From Calamus simplicifolius (lineage: Eukaryota > Streptophyta > Magnoliopsida > Arecales > Arecaceae), in NCBI GenBank assembly GCA_900491605.1, contig UESW01003902.1, positions 864,211-928,210 on the forward strand: a stretch of DNA of 64,000 bases. The letters run 5' to 3'. Of the stretch, positions 23,903-35,539 are shown one piece after another (the first letter of the stretch is position 1; the number at the start of each line of letters is the position of its first letter). The notes under the pieces are model-generated. The model had not been told where the DNA came from. It ran no database searches and was given only the letters and a program-made list of their open reading frames with translations. The position numbers were made by a program, and so were the translations under genes.

Positions 23903-24784
23903 CACTACCAAAAATCAGCTTTTCATCAAGGAATATCACCAAGGGATATGTTCCTCAGAAAATTATCAAGGGATTAGAAAGAAAATTTTAAGGATTTCAA
24001 ATTACATTCAAAATCTAGTTTTATTAACGAATCTCTATGGGATTTGCTAGGGATATATTTTCCTAAATAAATTTCTTAAAAATTTCTTGGTAATATGCAA
24101 GGGATCAGTGAGTGATTATTTAAATAATTTTTAGTAAGAAATTTGTAAGGAAAGTTTGGTCCTTTAGAGATTTATTAAGGGATAAATCCCTTGGTGCTGA
24201 TAAGATATTTTTAAAAATAAAAAAAATATTATAAAAGAATTTTTTCTTAAAATCCCTTAGTGATTTTAAAATCTTGTATCTAGCATATGTCATTCTCTCA
24301 CTATCATAAAAATAAAAGTCATAAGTAAAATTAATATTATGTACTAATTTTTAATATCATTAATTAAACAAAAAATTCCTTCATTCCTTTCCCTTTCTAA
24401 CTTGTTCAAATCTTATCAAAACTCTAGGCTTACAACTTTGTTGTTAACGATCAGATTGGCACAGTGCTTTATTAGGAGAAATACCCTAGGCTTTCAATAC
24501 AATGATCAAATTGGTGCAATGATAAGGTGCTCGTTAATCAATTGGTTGCGAGTTTAAATCACGGTGACCAAATGGACTACAATTTTTAGGGATTTTTTTA
24601 CCATAATTATCAAGGAATTTTTTTACCAAGAAAAATTGATTGATCCCTCAATAATTACCAAGGGATTTCTGAGGGAGACTTTCACCAACATCATATATTT
24701 CAAGGGATAATTTTTTTGAAAATTCCTCAGAAACTCTTCACCAAGGGATTTTGAACATCACTGAAAGGTCAATTTTTGATAGTG
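23903..24784. mobile_element. CACTA-type MITE, copy A
   Basis: The termini CACTACCAAAAATCAGC and (complement) CACTATCAAAAATTGAC form inverted repeats, flanked by ATG at 23,900-23,902 and ATG at 24,785-24,787. The interior is AT-rich with many AAGGGAT or ATCCCTT words in both orientations near the ends. It carries no gene. The copy B equivalent is 56,499-57,390. Confidence 0.85.
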
Positions 24785-25557
24785 ATGAAAGCATTATTCC
24801 CAAAAGAGCTCACTTTCTTACGGTGACACTAAAAGTCTCATTCTATGGCATGGATGGGAAAAAGCCTTTTTATAGAAAATAACTTTTTTAAGAACCACTT
24901 CTTTATTTGCCAAATAAGATATTTATAAGGAGGAGAGTTGAGAAAAGCATAATGATTAAACTAATTTATTATTTAGAAAGATAATTTATGCTATAACATC
25001 TTTATCTCTCTTTTTAGCTTTTCAAACTCTCTTTCAGAAAATATCAATCAAAGAATGGCATTTTTGTTTGTCAATAATTTAAATGTTAACTTAGTCTTGA
25101 AAAGAGTAAAGCAGAAGAAGCAAATTCATGTAGCCGACCCTATAGTTGGAAAAAGGTTTAGATAAGTTGAGTTGAGTTTTGATTGCACATGAAATACTAC
25201 CTAAAATGTTAAAAAAAAAAAAAATCTTTATTTTATACACACATACGTATATATATGTATAAATATGATCCGATCATCTATTTCATTTTTAAACCCATAC
25301 AATTCATAGGTCCTAGAGATGAAAAATATGGGATGACTCAGAAATCCATATTGATCCAAAGGTGAGGTGTGAATTTTAAACTTGGCTAACTTGAATGCAA
25401 CAAATAACTAAGTTCAAAATTCAGTCACTTCTTTTGATTCATACAAATTTCAAAGTTACCCTATGTTTTTCATCTTTTTTATCTTTGAGATTTGTAAATT
25501 TTATGGATATAAAGATAAAAAATGATCAAATATAAGTTTGACTATATTCGAATGTAA

Positions 25558-25559
<2 letters not shown>

Positions 25560-25593
<34 letters not shown>
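25560..25593. repeat. TA dinucleotide microsatellite
   Basis: About 17 TA units lie in the P450 intron. The copy B array at about 58,179-58,208 is slightly shorter. Confidence 0.95.
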
Positions 25594-25595
<2 letters not shown>

Positions 25596-26107
25596 CCATA
25601 ATATGCATTGCAAATACTTGCATATCAGTCTATCCACCTTAGCATTGATGTTTAAAACATACCAAACTCTTTTTGTGGAATCTAGCAAATAACTTATATA
25701 TACTTTAATATTTTTCTTTCTCTTTCAAGGATCTCCATAGGAAGTGACAATGACTATCCATCTAATTTAAGCATGTATCATGTAGCCATAGAGAGTAGTA
25801 TACCCACCATCAAATAACAAAACCTTACAATATTGTGCATCCATTTGACAATTAGTGGTACACTAAAATCAAACAGTCCCACACATCCCATTAAATAACA
25901 GCGAAACTAGAGTATCCAATGAACAATAGAGAAAGCTAATCTAAAGACCGTACTCCATTAGAGTGCATGGCAAAATAGACTTGGTTAATTATATCCAAAC
26001 ATCTTGAAGAAGCACTGCCAGTCCCCTTGTTGTTGTAGCTCATTCCTTATACATTGGCTTGCACGGCAAAACTATCATCGTAATTGTCACATAATTTTTA
26101 TGGACAG

Positions 26108-26734
26108 GACATGGTTGTGGGGGGAACAGAGACCACATCAAACACGATGGAGTGGGCCTTGGCCGAAATGATGCAGAAACCTGAAACCCTGAGAAGAGTC
26201 CAAGAGGAACTCGACCAAGTTGTGGGAATGGACAGCATTGTAGAAGAGTCCCATATTTCTAAGCTGCCATACCTTGGAGCTGTGATCAAAGAGGTTCTCA
26301 GATTGCACCCAGCCCTTCCACTCTTGGTTCCCCACTGCCCAAGCTCTCCATGCCTTGTTGGTGGCTACACCATCCCAAAAGGCAGCCGGGTCTTTGTGAA
26401 CGCGTGGGCAATACAAAGGGACCCTTCACTGTGGGAAGATCCACTGGAGTTCAAGCCAGAGAGGTTCTTGGAGAGTAACAGCAAGTGGGATTTCAGTGGT
26501 AATGACTTCAATTACTTCCCATTTGGGTCAGGGAGGAGAATCTGTGCTGGCATCGCGATGGCAGAGAGGATGGTTGGATACTCCCTGGCATCACTGTTGC
26601 ACTCTTTTGAGTGGAAGCTGGCAGAGGGAACGAAGCTGGACCTGGAAGAGAAGTTTGGAATTGTTCTGAAGAAGGCTAAGCCGCTTGTTGCCATACCGAC
26701 GCCTAGATTACCAAACCCTGAGCACTATTCCTAG
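26108..26734 (+). CDS. CYP706: CYP706-like cytochrome P450, exon 2 (residues 294-501)
   Basis: This encodes the catalytic half of the P450. The I-helix oxygen-activation motif is GGTETTS at residues 298-304, the ExxR motif is EVLR at 355-358, the PERF motif is at 410-413, and the haem-binding loop is FGSGRRICAG with the ligand Cys439. The NDFNYFPFGSGRRICAGIAMAERM block and the IPTPRL ending are typical of CYP706. Joined to exon 1 the protein is 501 residues, normal for the family, with no stop or frameshift. A TAG stop at 26,732-26,734 is followed by a CT microsatellite in the 3' region. The gene looks functional, although the transposon-loaded intron could affect splicing. Confidence 0.93.
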   Translation, partial: DMVVGGTETTSNTMEWALAEMMQKPETLRRVQEELDQVVGMDSIVEESHISKLPYLGAVIKEVLRLHPALPLLVPHCPSSPCLVGGYTIPKGSRVFVNAWAIQRDPSLWEDPLEFKPERFLESNSKWDFSGNDFNYFPFGSGRRICAGIAMAERMVGYSLASLLHSFEWKLAEGTKLDLEEKFGIVLKKAKPLVAIPTPRLPNPEHYS

Positions 26735-26760
26735 ATTGCACGTTTAACGACCAAGGAAGC

Positions 26761-26792
<32 letters not shown>

Positions 26793-27338
26793 GGAAGCTT
26801 AGCCACCATGGAGTAGTGTAGTATGTATATATTTGGTATCTGAAAACTTGAAAAACTGAAGTGATTAAAGCCCATGTACCTGGAGTTTATCAATCTTCTT
26901 TTCCTTGTTGACTAACGAGAAGAAGAGGTAGAAGTAAACCCTTCAAGATTAGTGCCTATATACACTGCCATCAATTTGAATATGGTACACCAATATTCTG
27001 TCATGCCTCCCTCCTCACATCTCCTCCCTCAAATTCACTCAATACTCCCCTTCAATCTCATCACAGGCCTAAAGCTTTACTTTGCAAAATTCCAGCTAAT
27101 AGGGCTGGGAATTTCCAAAGCTGATCAAAGCCTCTAACTTTGCCATGGTAGGTATTGACTGCTAGCTGGCATTCATGCAAGACCATCAACGTGTGTGAGA
27201 GTAGAAGCCCTCTTCCACCTTCTTCTCCTTATCCTCCTCTCTGTGATTAGTATAGCTTGGGGCATGGACCCAACGGGAACTCTGGTAGCTCTTTGCTGTC
27301 TGATGATCTGATCTTTGACAAAATAAGTTCTCGTCACT

Positions 27339-27378
<40 letters not shown>

Positions 27379-29316
27379 TTCTGATGGCTACAAAGCTGCT
27401 GTCAGTAGGCAATGGGCTGCTGTGCATCCAAATTACCTATCCAGTATCTTGGTATACTACAATACTTTGTAATCCTCAAGCAATCTAATCGAATCTTATC
27501 GAGAAAAAACTTTCTGAATAGAAAACAAAGTTTTATCTGCATGCAGATCAACTCGGCTCTAGTAAATTCAGTTTTGACTGCAATGGCAGATGTCTGTGTG
27601 ATATCGATTCCTGTCATATCATTCAAAAAATAGATAAAATAGGGCGTTCCTTCCTTTGGAAGGCCAAAAGAATCACAGTCAAGCCTGTTAAACATATCTT
27701 TCTTATAGAGATAAAGTGGCTCACGTACATTGAGATAATATTACTACATCATGCGATAAAAATAAGAGATGGAATAATAGAATTTGTTTCAAATGGGTGC
27801 CTGATCTAGCCTTTACATGAGCCTTTGTTTTTCATCATGGTGATTTGTTTTCAGATTTGGTATGATATTTAATTAAAATGACTGAAGGTATGTTTTTTGT
27901 TATTAAAAATTTATTTTTCTACGTTCTGAATATAAATGCTTTCAGAGCCTTCTGCTAAATGGCCTCTAATCTACCAAGAAAGTTTAGGTGTCATTAACTT
28001 CTCAACCTTCAACTGAGCCCTTTTTCTAAAACGGTGTTGGAAATATTTCTGAAAACAAGAGAGGCCATGGTGCAAATTCCATTCAGAGAATATATAGCTC
28101 TGAAAGGGCTGCCAACACAATATCAAATACATCTTCAAATTTATCCATCTTTTCTGCCTAAGTACCTGCACCCTGATCGCATGCATGATAAGTCTCTCAA
28201 GTAGAATTAAACTCTCCAACCCGATAAAGATTTGTCCCATGCACACACATGCTTGGGAAAAGAAATAACTCTTCAGATTCACAAACAAGAAAGAAAACGT
28301 CCATTTAGCTCTTTGAAATCGCTCCAACAAAAATTTGTGGAACGATGTTATATTCCCCTTGGTAAAATGTAAAGATATGAAACATATTTAACGAATTTAA
28401 GCAGTCATCAGCTTGTTTAGTCACAGCCTTTGGCTTACCTCTGGACCAACGCCACCCGGAGATAAACAATATTGGGTGAGGCGAGGCAGCCTTTCCCGAC
28501 TGGCACCATACTTGTTGCCCTCTCGGCGAGCAGTACTTTAATTTTTTTTATTCCCAATTTCATCTTATTCTATTCTAAATTTAATTAACGTGGACATAAT
28601 TTGACATGATTTTAATACTTCATCTTTTCACCGATTTCAGAATTCCACCATCGGGTTCAATATTACATGGCTGAATATAATATATGCGGCTACTAACTAC
28701 ACATTCTGTCTCATTATTTTCTTGAAAAGTTTCATTAACTGTTCTTAATATTATCTTCATCATCAAACATAAAGATAGGCTCTCGATTTTTTTGATATGA
28801 GGATATTTTGTTGACTGCTTCAGTGGACCAGCACTTTGAAGACCATCAAAATCAATGCTTGTCATGCTCCCTCCACAAAATAAGGATGTTATCAGCTTTC
28901 CACCAGTATATAAGCGTTGCTATATATTCTATTCGGCATGTTCTTTATCAAGCAAAGAAACCTAATGAATCACTGATCGAGTGAGGATTTGCTGAGGGCC
29001 GGGGATAATCCATTAGCTTGATCATCAAAGACCCGAGCTCCTCAAGTTTATTTTCTGTACATTGCCAATCATTTTATAAATTTTTCATCTCATAGGCGTT
29101 ATATCTACATTTAGATATATAGAACACAGTTTACACCTAAATGACACCGAACCAGTTGAACTTGCTTCTTTAAAAAACAAACATTTCACCAAAGAAATCA
29201 GACGATGGAAATTCATGAGTGGTATATGAAATTAAGGATATATAACTAAAATAAATCTGCTAGTTTTTCTCACTATTGTTCTTGTCCTATCGCTTCGTGT
29301 TTTTTTAAAAACATTG
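26735..29316. other. 3' flank of the P450 gene, no recognised gene
   Basis: Apart from CT microsatellites at about 26,765-26,790 and 27,344-27,374, this is AT-rich unique sequence. The longest frame, minus 28,330-27,971 (119 codons), is preserved unchanged in the duplicate (60,949-60,590) but matches no family I know. Given the recent duplication, its conservation is not evidence of function. Confidence 0.5.
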
Positions 29317-30147
29317 TGATGGGGCCAGTTGACCTCATAGGCAATAAAGACAATAATTTTTGGATGGCATCCTCTCAATAGCAATTTCCAGACGATTTTC
29401 TAGACGACCATCCTTGGCAGCCTTTTTGAGCGGCTTAATTCGGCCTCGCTGGTCTACTCGGCTTACTTTTGAAGGACGTAATAATTCCATCCACGACATT
29501 TCTCCCGGCAACAAGCGTATCGCCATAAAGAAAGAGAACAAAAGGGAAAAAGGGGCGTGAGTTCTTCCAAGGGCCACCTTCCATCATTAATGTCAAGCGG
29601 TCGAGTCAATGATGGAATGGAGTGTCACGGAGGTCTTGCCTCCGCACTTCAGCTCGGCCACGGACATCTCGCCTGGACACTCCAAGTCGGCCATTCCTGT
29701 CTCGGCCTCATCTAAGTCGGTCTCGGCTTCAACTTCGGCCTCGGCCTTGGCCTCAGCTCCTGTCGAGGCCGAGGCCTATTCCTCTCGGTCTCGGCTCCCA
29801 CAAAGCTACTGCGGCCACATCTCTCGTACAAAAGCATTTATGCCTCAAAGGCCACGTGCATCCACTTGCTCTAAGACATTTATTACTTTATTCTCTCCAT
29901 GTATTAAGGCATTTATATCCTCTAAAGGCCTCCTTGCTCCAAGACATTTATTGCCTTATTCTCTCCTGTATTAAAGCATTTACGGCTGCCACGATGGCCA
30001 CGACACTTCCTCCTGGCCACAGACGTGCTCGGCCTCTGCCTTAACTCCCACTCGGCCACCACCACCTTTTCTCTCCGCATGAAACTGGCCTCTACTCCCA
30101 CACCACTCGGCCTCGGACTTCTTCCTCAGCCTACTCGTGAACAGTAC

Positions 30148-31446
30148 TGTAACGATCCGAGCCCACGGGCCCGTTTCGTTATAAGAAAGCAAGACGGACA
30201 AGGTCCACACCAATTTAGGCCATCACAGCCCAAAAAGGGATCCAATTGGTGTCTTGTCCTTCTTACTTTACTACATATAAACCACTTAACCAACTCCCAA
30301 TTATCCGAGGCGACGTCCTCATCGCCAGGTGTAATTGATCAACCACCAGGCAGGCAGGATTCTAGAGGTAGCCCCCATAGGTTCAAGAGGTGGCTTCCAT
30401 CCCCCATGGATGTAGCACTTTGTCCTGTGTGGCACTTAGCTCCTGCACTTCCGACTGGTGCGAGGCTCTGATACCATATTGTAACGACCCCCGCCCACGG
30501 GCCCGTTTCGTTATAAGAAAGCAAGACGGACAAGGTCCACACCAACTTGGGCCACCACAGCCCAAAAGGGATCCAATTGGTGCCTTGTCCTTCTTACTCA
30601 ATTTCCCGATGTGGGACTATTGGGAGGGTTATCACAATCTACCCCCCTTACAAAGGCGATGTCCTCGTCGCCAGGTCAATTGATCACAACCACTAGGCAG
30701 GCAGGATTCTAGAGGTGGCCCCCACAGGTTCAAGAGGTGGCTCCCATCAATGTAGCACTTTGCCCTATGGCCCCCACAGGTTCAAGAGGTGGCTTCCATC
30801 AATGTAGCACTTTGCCCTGTGGCCCCACAGGTTCAAGAGGTGGCTCCCTCGATGTAGCACTTTGCCCTGTGTGGCACTTAGCTCCTGCACTTCCGACTGG
30901 TGCGTTGTGTGGCACTTAGCTCCTGCACTTCCGACTGGTGCGAGGCTCTGATACCATATTGTAACGACCCGGGCCCATGGGCCCGTTTGTTACAAGAAAG
31001 CAAGACGGATAAGGTCCACACCAACTTGGGCCACCACAGCCCAAAAAGGGATCCAATTGGTGCCTTGTCCTTCTTACTTTACTACATATAAACCACTTAA
31101 CCAACTCCAATTATTCGAGGCGACGTCCTCGTCGCCAGGGGTAATTGATCACAACCACCAGGCAAGCAGGATTCTAGAGGTGGCTCCCATAGGTTCAAGA
31201 GGTGGCTCCCACCCCCATGGATGTAGCACTTTGTCCTGTGTGGCACTTAGCTCCTGCACTTCCGACTGGTGCGAGGCTCTGATACCATATTGTAATGACT
31301 CGGGCTCATGGGCCCGTTTCGTTACAAGAAAGCAAGACGGACAATGTCCATACTAACTTGGGCCACCACAGCCCAAAAGGGATCCAATTGGTGCCTTATC
31401 CTTCTTACTCAATTTTCCGATGTGGGACTATGGGAGGGTTATCACA
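30148..31446 (-). mobile_element. Tandem TRIM-like retroelement with four LTR units
   Basis: LTR-like units starting TGTAACGAYCC (or a variant) begin at 30,148, 30,480, 30,960 and 31,291. The last ends GGGAGGGTTATCACA. Before the second, third and fourth units is GGCTCTGATACCA, the complement of the TGGTATCAGAGCC initiator-Met tRNA primer site, so the element lies on the minus strand. The interior has no coding capacity. The flanks AGTAC (30,143-30,147) and ATTAC (31,447-31,451) match at 4 of 5. The uninterrupted site is visible in the related LTRs near 42,843 and 63,150. Confidence 0.8.
30715..30870. repeat. About 50-bp tandem repeat inside the TRIM
   Basis: Three consecutive copies of a unit containing CACAGGTTCAAGAGGTGGCT followed by ATGTAGCACTTTGCCCT are present. 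The other two internal segments of the TRIM carry only one copy. Confidence 0.75.
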
Positions 31447-32050
31447 ATTACCATGCGCATGAACAGTGCATTTCACATGAATAGTGCCATGCAAGCACTC
31501 CGTAATTAATGCTCTACAAGGGACAGCTGGCTCCAACTCCAAGCGTCATCTTCTGCCCCAATGGCTGCACCTTGGGGCCCACGTGACTAACTTTATCACC
31601 TATCGTTGTTCACGCAGGACTTTCACATGGCTCGCCAACCCGTTTCTCTTTTGCCAAAATTATGGATGGTTACCAAAATATTATGGATAGTTGTCGATAT
31701 TCAGGGCGCGAGTTTAGCAGCTATTCGCCCACCTACCATTAACGGAGCCGATCCTTGGTGGAAGGCATGATCTGACGATTATCCTCAAAGGATAAGAGGG
31801 ACTCCCGAACAGGTATATAAAGACCCCAACTCACAACGAGGAGGGGGACTCTCTCTCTCTCTCAAATTCTACTAAGAAATTTCTGTTCCTTGCATCACTG
31901 ACTTGAGCGTCGAAGGGTCCCCACCGGCACCATCGGTCCGGGACTTTTCTTGTAGGTTCTTAGCCAACGGAGGTGATCCTACCACCCCTTTGAAGGTCCA
32001 TGAAGCTTTCCTCTCACCCAACATGCATCAACAGTGATTCGGTGGCAACA

Positions 32051-32221
32051 AATTGGTGCGCCAGGAAGGGGGGATCAGCGATGCTAGTTTGCAGATCCTC
32101 ATCCCCCTCTAATCAAAATGGTGGATCATAAAGATGATGATAACCCCAGATCCAAGAAGCTTTTGCCAGTTATGTTGGGGGCACCTTCAATGAGCTGAGC
32201 AACAGGAGTGTGGGAGGTATT
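32051..32221 (+). other. Leader of the LARD-like element: primer site to purine tract
   Basis: TTGGTGCGCCAGGAAGG at 32,053 is the likely primer-binding site. About 150 bases later a purine tract, GTGTGGGAGGTATT, is followed at 32,222 by TGATGAGGCCACTTGACC, which copies the first about 45 bases of the LTR. The same arrangement occurs at 63,745-63,960. Confidence 0.6.
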
Positions 32222-34091
32222 TGATGAGGCCACTTGACCCCATGGGCAATAAAGACAACATCTGGGCTTGGCCTCAGCGAATTGGCTTCTCCTCCTCGGG
32301 ACTAGTAGGCAAAAGCTTCTGCCTCTCGGCTGTCCCAACTCCAAATCTTCAGCCTTAACTCCCACTCGGCTTCAGACTGCTCCCCTCAACACTCGGCTTC
32401 AGACTGCTCCCCTCGGCACTCAGCTTCGGCTGCTCCCCTCGATCTCGGATCAACTTCCACTCGGCCTCAGCACCGAGCCCCCCTCGGCCGCTCCCGCTCC
32501 TCGAACGTTAGCAAGAGAGAGTATCGCGCTCTGATACCCTCTCTCCCCTCTTGCAACCTGGCACATGGTGATGTCCATCCAAGGCCATGTCTTTTGATTC
32601 TTGATTTTGCCAAACACTAAGACGTCTCCTAGCATGATGTCATCGACTCATCGGCTTGACATTGTGGCATTACACCACAGGAGCAAGGCATGTTCATGCC
32701 AGCTGACATGAGGATTACTATCCTTCTCTGGTCCACATCCCAACTCAAAAGGTAACCAACCCAACTCAAAGGTAACCAAGGGAATCTGAGAAGGGGGTTG
32801 GGCCAGGTCAAGGCTAGTCCTAGTCCCACGTTGGGGAAAGCTTATGTTTCCTCCCTGCATCGACCCGACTTCTGGCACCTTCGAGGTCACCTGTAACATC
32901 GTCCTAGCAACCAGCTCTCCGTCCCATCTCTAACCAGTTTGTGTGGGACTCCCTTAATCTCTCTCCGATCCGGCACCGAGGGAGGGAGAGAGAGGAGCTC
33001 CAGTTTCATTCGCTATGGAGGCTGCCTCTTGGCTCCTCCGCTACAGCCTCAGGCCCCTCCATCATCTCTTAGAAAAAGCAAGCGAAAGGCTGTCAGCACG
33101 AGGGGCAGACAACCCCATCCCAACTGTTCTGCCTTCGAAGGTCCGTGAGCCTACCTTCGTGCCGGTTGCTCCCGCTCCTCACCTTCGGTCTCTCTCGATA
33201 GTCTCGATCCTCTCCACGGGCTCCGGCTTCCGGGTTTCTTCCCGATTATTCCCAGTCGTCCAAGGCCAGCTCCACGTAACCAGCTCTCTATTCCCGAATT
33301 CATGGGCATGTGCTCTCCCTGGGAGATGGTCTCCCAGGGCATGGAGACCACGATGCCATTGGCTGAATGGGCCATAACAGAGCTGGTCTCCAAACGGATG
33401 TCCAGGCCAAGCTCCGCCACAAGGTCGACGCCATCATGGGGACTCCTGGCTCCATGCCCGCCTCCTGCTCCCAGGTGCCTCGGATCCATCCCGACACCTG
33501 TCTGCTCCCAGGCAGCTGGGCTCCCTCAGCCCTGTCTCCCAACTTCGTTCCAGCCATCCGGCTTCCTCTTGGTCCCATCTTCCAACTTCATCCCAGCCAC
33601 CCAGCTTCCTTTCAGTCCCATCTCCCAGTTTCGTCCCAGCCACCCGGCTTTCTCTCGGCTTCATACCGGCCCCGATCCAATATCAGAAAAGGATGGAGAA
33701 GGCTATGTTTTGAGTCCATCGCCCCTGCTTCTCCGCCTTGTCCTGGAAGCTCTCAGATCCATCCTTCAGCCGCCATCCCACAGCAAATCAAGCAGATAAG
33801 AAATAGGGCATAATTTATACCCTGTTGCACGACGGCTTCCGGCCACTACCAGCTACTATAACTAGACCAGACACCCTCCCAAAGAACCACGAACGAGGGA
33901 TTGGAGGCTACTTTCAAAACCAATGCTGGTGGAGGAAGGCGCCGGCAAGAACCAATCCACAGTTCCCGGAAGAAAAGGACTAGAGCCAAGCTCCCGAGTC
34001 TGGCCCTTCGTCCCAGCTCCGTTCCGTCTGTCGACAACGAGCCCAGCTCTAGCTCCAATCCGGCCGCTCCCATATGCACCCAGCTCCAGAC
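32222..34091 (+). other. LARD interior, left part: CTCGGC-rich, non-coding
   Basis: After the LTR-head-like 45 bases the sequence is C-rich with many CTCGGC and CCCAGC words. Open frames here are low in complexity and lack any family signature. The copia element is inserted at 34,092. Confidence 0.6.
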
Positions 34092-34644
34092 TGTTGGGCC
34101 TGGTGTGGTGCTATCAAGGCCCAGGTGGGCTAACTTGTATTGGGCTGGGTTTTGAGTCCAAGGGTTGAGATTAAATCAAGTCACGGGTGTACACGGGCTT
34201 GGGGATTAGTTTAATCTCATTGGTTTAGTCCATGGGAGTTTTTTGTTGAGTCTGGGCCTAGCCCACTTCGTGGATGTATTTAAACCCTAGTCTCTAGGGT
34301 TTGGATGGAATAGAGAACAGATTCTTTTCTCCCAAAAATTCCCTTCTCTCATCATAGGGCGGCAGCCCTTTCTTTCTCCTCCCCATCTTCCTCCTGGTTC
34401 AAGAAGTAAACCTAACAGGATTAGAAATCCTTAGTTCTAGTTCTTGTTGAACGGGGAATCCCATTGCTATTCATCAAGGTCTAAACCTAACAGGATTGGG
34501 AATCCTTAGTTCTAGTTCTTGTTGAACGGGGAATCCCATTGCTATTCATCAAGGTCTAAACCTAACAGGATTAGGAATCCTTAGTTCTAGTTCTTGTTCA
34601 ACAGGGAATCCCATTGCTATTAATCATAGGTCTAAACCCTAACA
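34092..34644 (+). repeat. 5' LTR of the young copia element
   Basis: It ends in three tandem 75-bp units starting CCTAACAGGA at 34,411, 34,486 and 34,561. A fourth CCCTAACA forms the LTR end itself. Confidence 0.95.
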
Positions 34645-34773
34645 AGTGGTATCAGAGCCTGGTTCAAGGAGTAATCTGGAGGCCTTCAAGGAGTTGAAAT
34701 AATTTCAACAAAATCTCGTCAAGGTACTTCTCTATTTTATAAAATTTATTTTTGTGCTATTTTGAAATTGGCC

Positions 34774-35505
34774 ATGGGGAGTAGCATAAAAATAGAGGTG
34801 AGAAGTTTGATGGAAAGGAAAGTTTCTCCATGTGGAAAGTCCGGGTAGAGGACCTCCTTGTGCAGCAGGGTTTAGATCTGGCTTTGGAGGAAAGGCCAGA
34901 TGGGATGACAGACAAGCAGTGGATTTCATTGGAGAAGAAGACATGTTCAATGATCAGGGGCTGTCTGGCGGATTCAGTCCTCTATTCAGTGCTGGAGGAG
35001 AAGACCCCGAAGGGACTCTGGACGAAGTTGCACACCCTCTATATGGGGAAGAATATGTGCAACAAGTTGATGTTGAAGAAGCGCCTCTACAGCCTTCGGA
35101 TGTCAGAAGGTGGAGATGTGCTGGGTCACATCCAGATATTCGACCAGATGAGCAATGAACTTCTGAATGTCGGGGTCAAGATGGAGGAAGAAGATAAAGC
35201 ACTTCTGCTTCTATGTTCAATGCCCACGTCTTATGACTCATTGGTCACAACACTGCTCTATGGGAAGGAGACATTAATTTATGAAGATATTGTCTCGGTG
35301 CTTCGGATGAATGAGCAGAGGGAGAAGATGACCAAGGAAGCTGTTCCCCAGGAGGTCTATCAGTTGGGGAAAGGACAGGCAGAGGTAGGGGCAGGGACAG
35401 AAGTAAGTCTGGAGGACGATCAAAGTCCAGGAAAGGCAAGAGAGAGCTGAAGTGCTATAAGTGTGGAGAGGTAGGACATTTTAAGAAGAATTGTCCTAAG
35501 TGAAA
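34774..35505 (+). pseudogene. copia gag with CCHC zinc knuckle, frameshifted
   Basis: Gag packages the element RNA. The likely start is ATG 34,774 (MGSSIKIE). A one-base loss near 34,800 shifts out of frame before KFDGKESFSMWKVRVEDLL. The UBN2-like body runs to about 35,400 and contains KGLWTKLHTLYMGKNMCNKL and LLCSMPTSYDSLVTTLL. A further shift near 35,400 precedes the knuckle CYKCGEVGHFKKNC (about 35,454-35,495), which keeps all four zinc ligands. A TGA follows directly at 35,501-35,503. Confidence 0.85.
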
Positions 35506-35539
35506 AAATCAGAAGGGAGAAAAAGGAGGATCTGAGTCT

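Larger units (their letters stand above)
17925..26107 (+). other. 8.2 kb phase-0 intron of the P450 gene, filled with transposons
   Basis: It runs from the donor GTAAGC at 17,925 to the acceptor ATGGACAG ending at 26,107. The position, just before the I-helix (exon 2 opens DMVVGGTETTS), and phase 0 match the usual A-type P450 intron. Inside are a CT microsatellite, a hAT element (18,185-21,516), a second hAT-like element (21,755-23,564), a CACTA-type MITE (23,903-24,784) and a TA microsatellite. The remaining sequence is AT-rich with no gene seen. Confidence 0.9.
29317..32050 (+). repeat. 5' LTR of the LARD-like element, interrupted by a TRIM
   Basis: It matches the 3' LTR at 42,024-43,439 and the copy at 61,935-63,744. 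Removing the TRIM at 30,148-31,446 leaves about 1.43 kb, close to the 1.42 kb 3' LTR. A TATA box, GGTATATAAAGACC, lies near 31,811. Its body is rich in CTCGGCCTCGGC-type repeats. Confidence 0.82.

Noticed and set aside
34646..34670. TGGTATCAGAGCC looked like part of a tRNA gene
   Set aside because: It directly follows an LTR and is the initiator-Met tRNA primer-binding site of the copia element. No cloverleaf follows. The complementary copies at 30,464, 30,944 and 31,275 have the same role in the TRIM.
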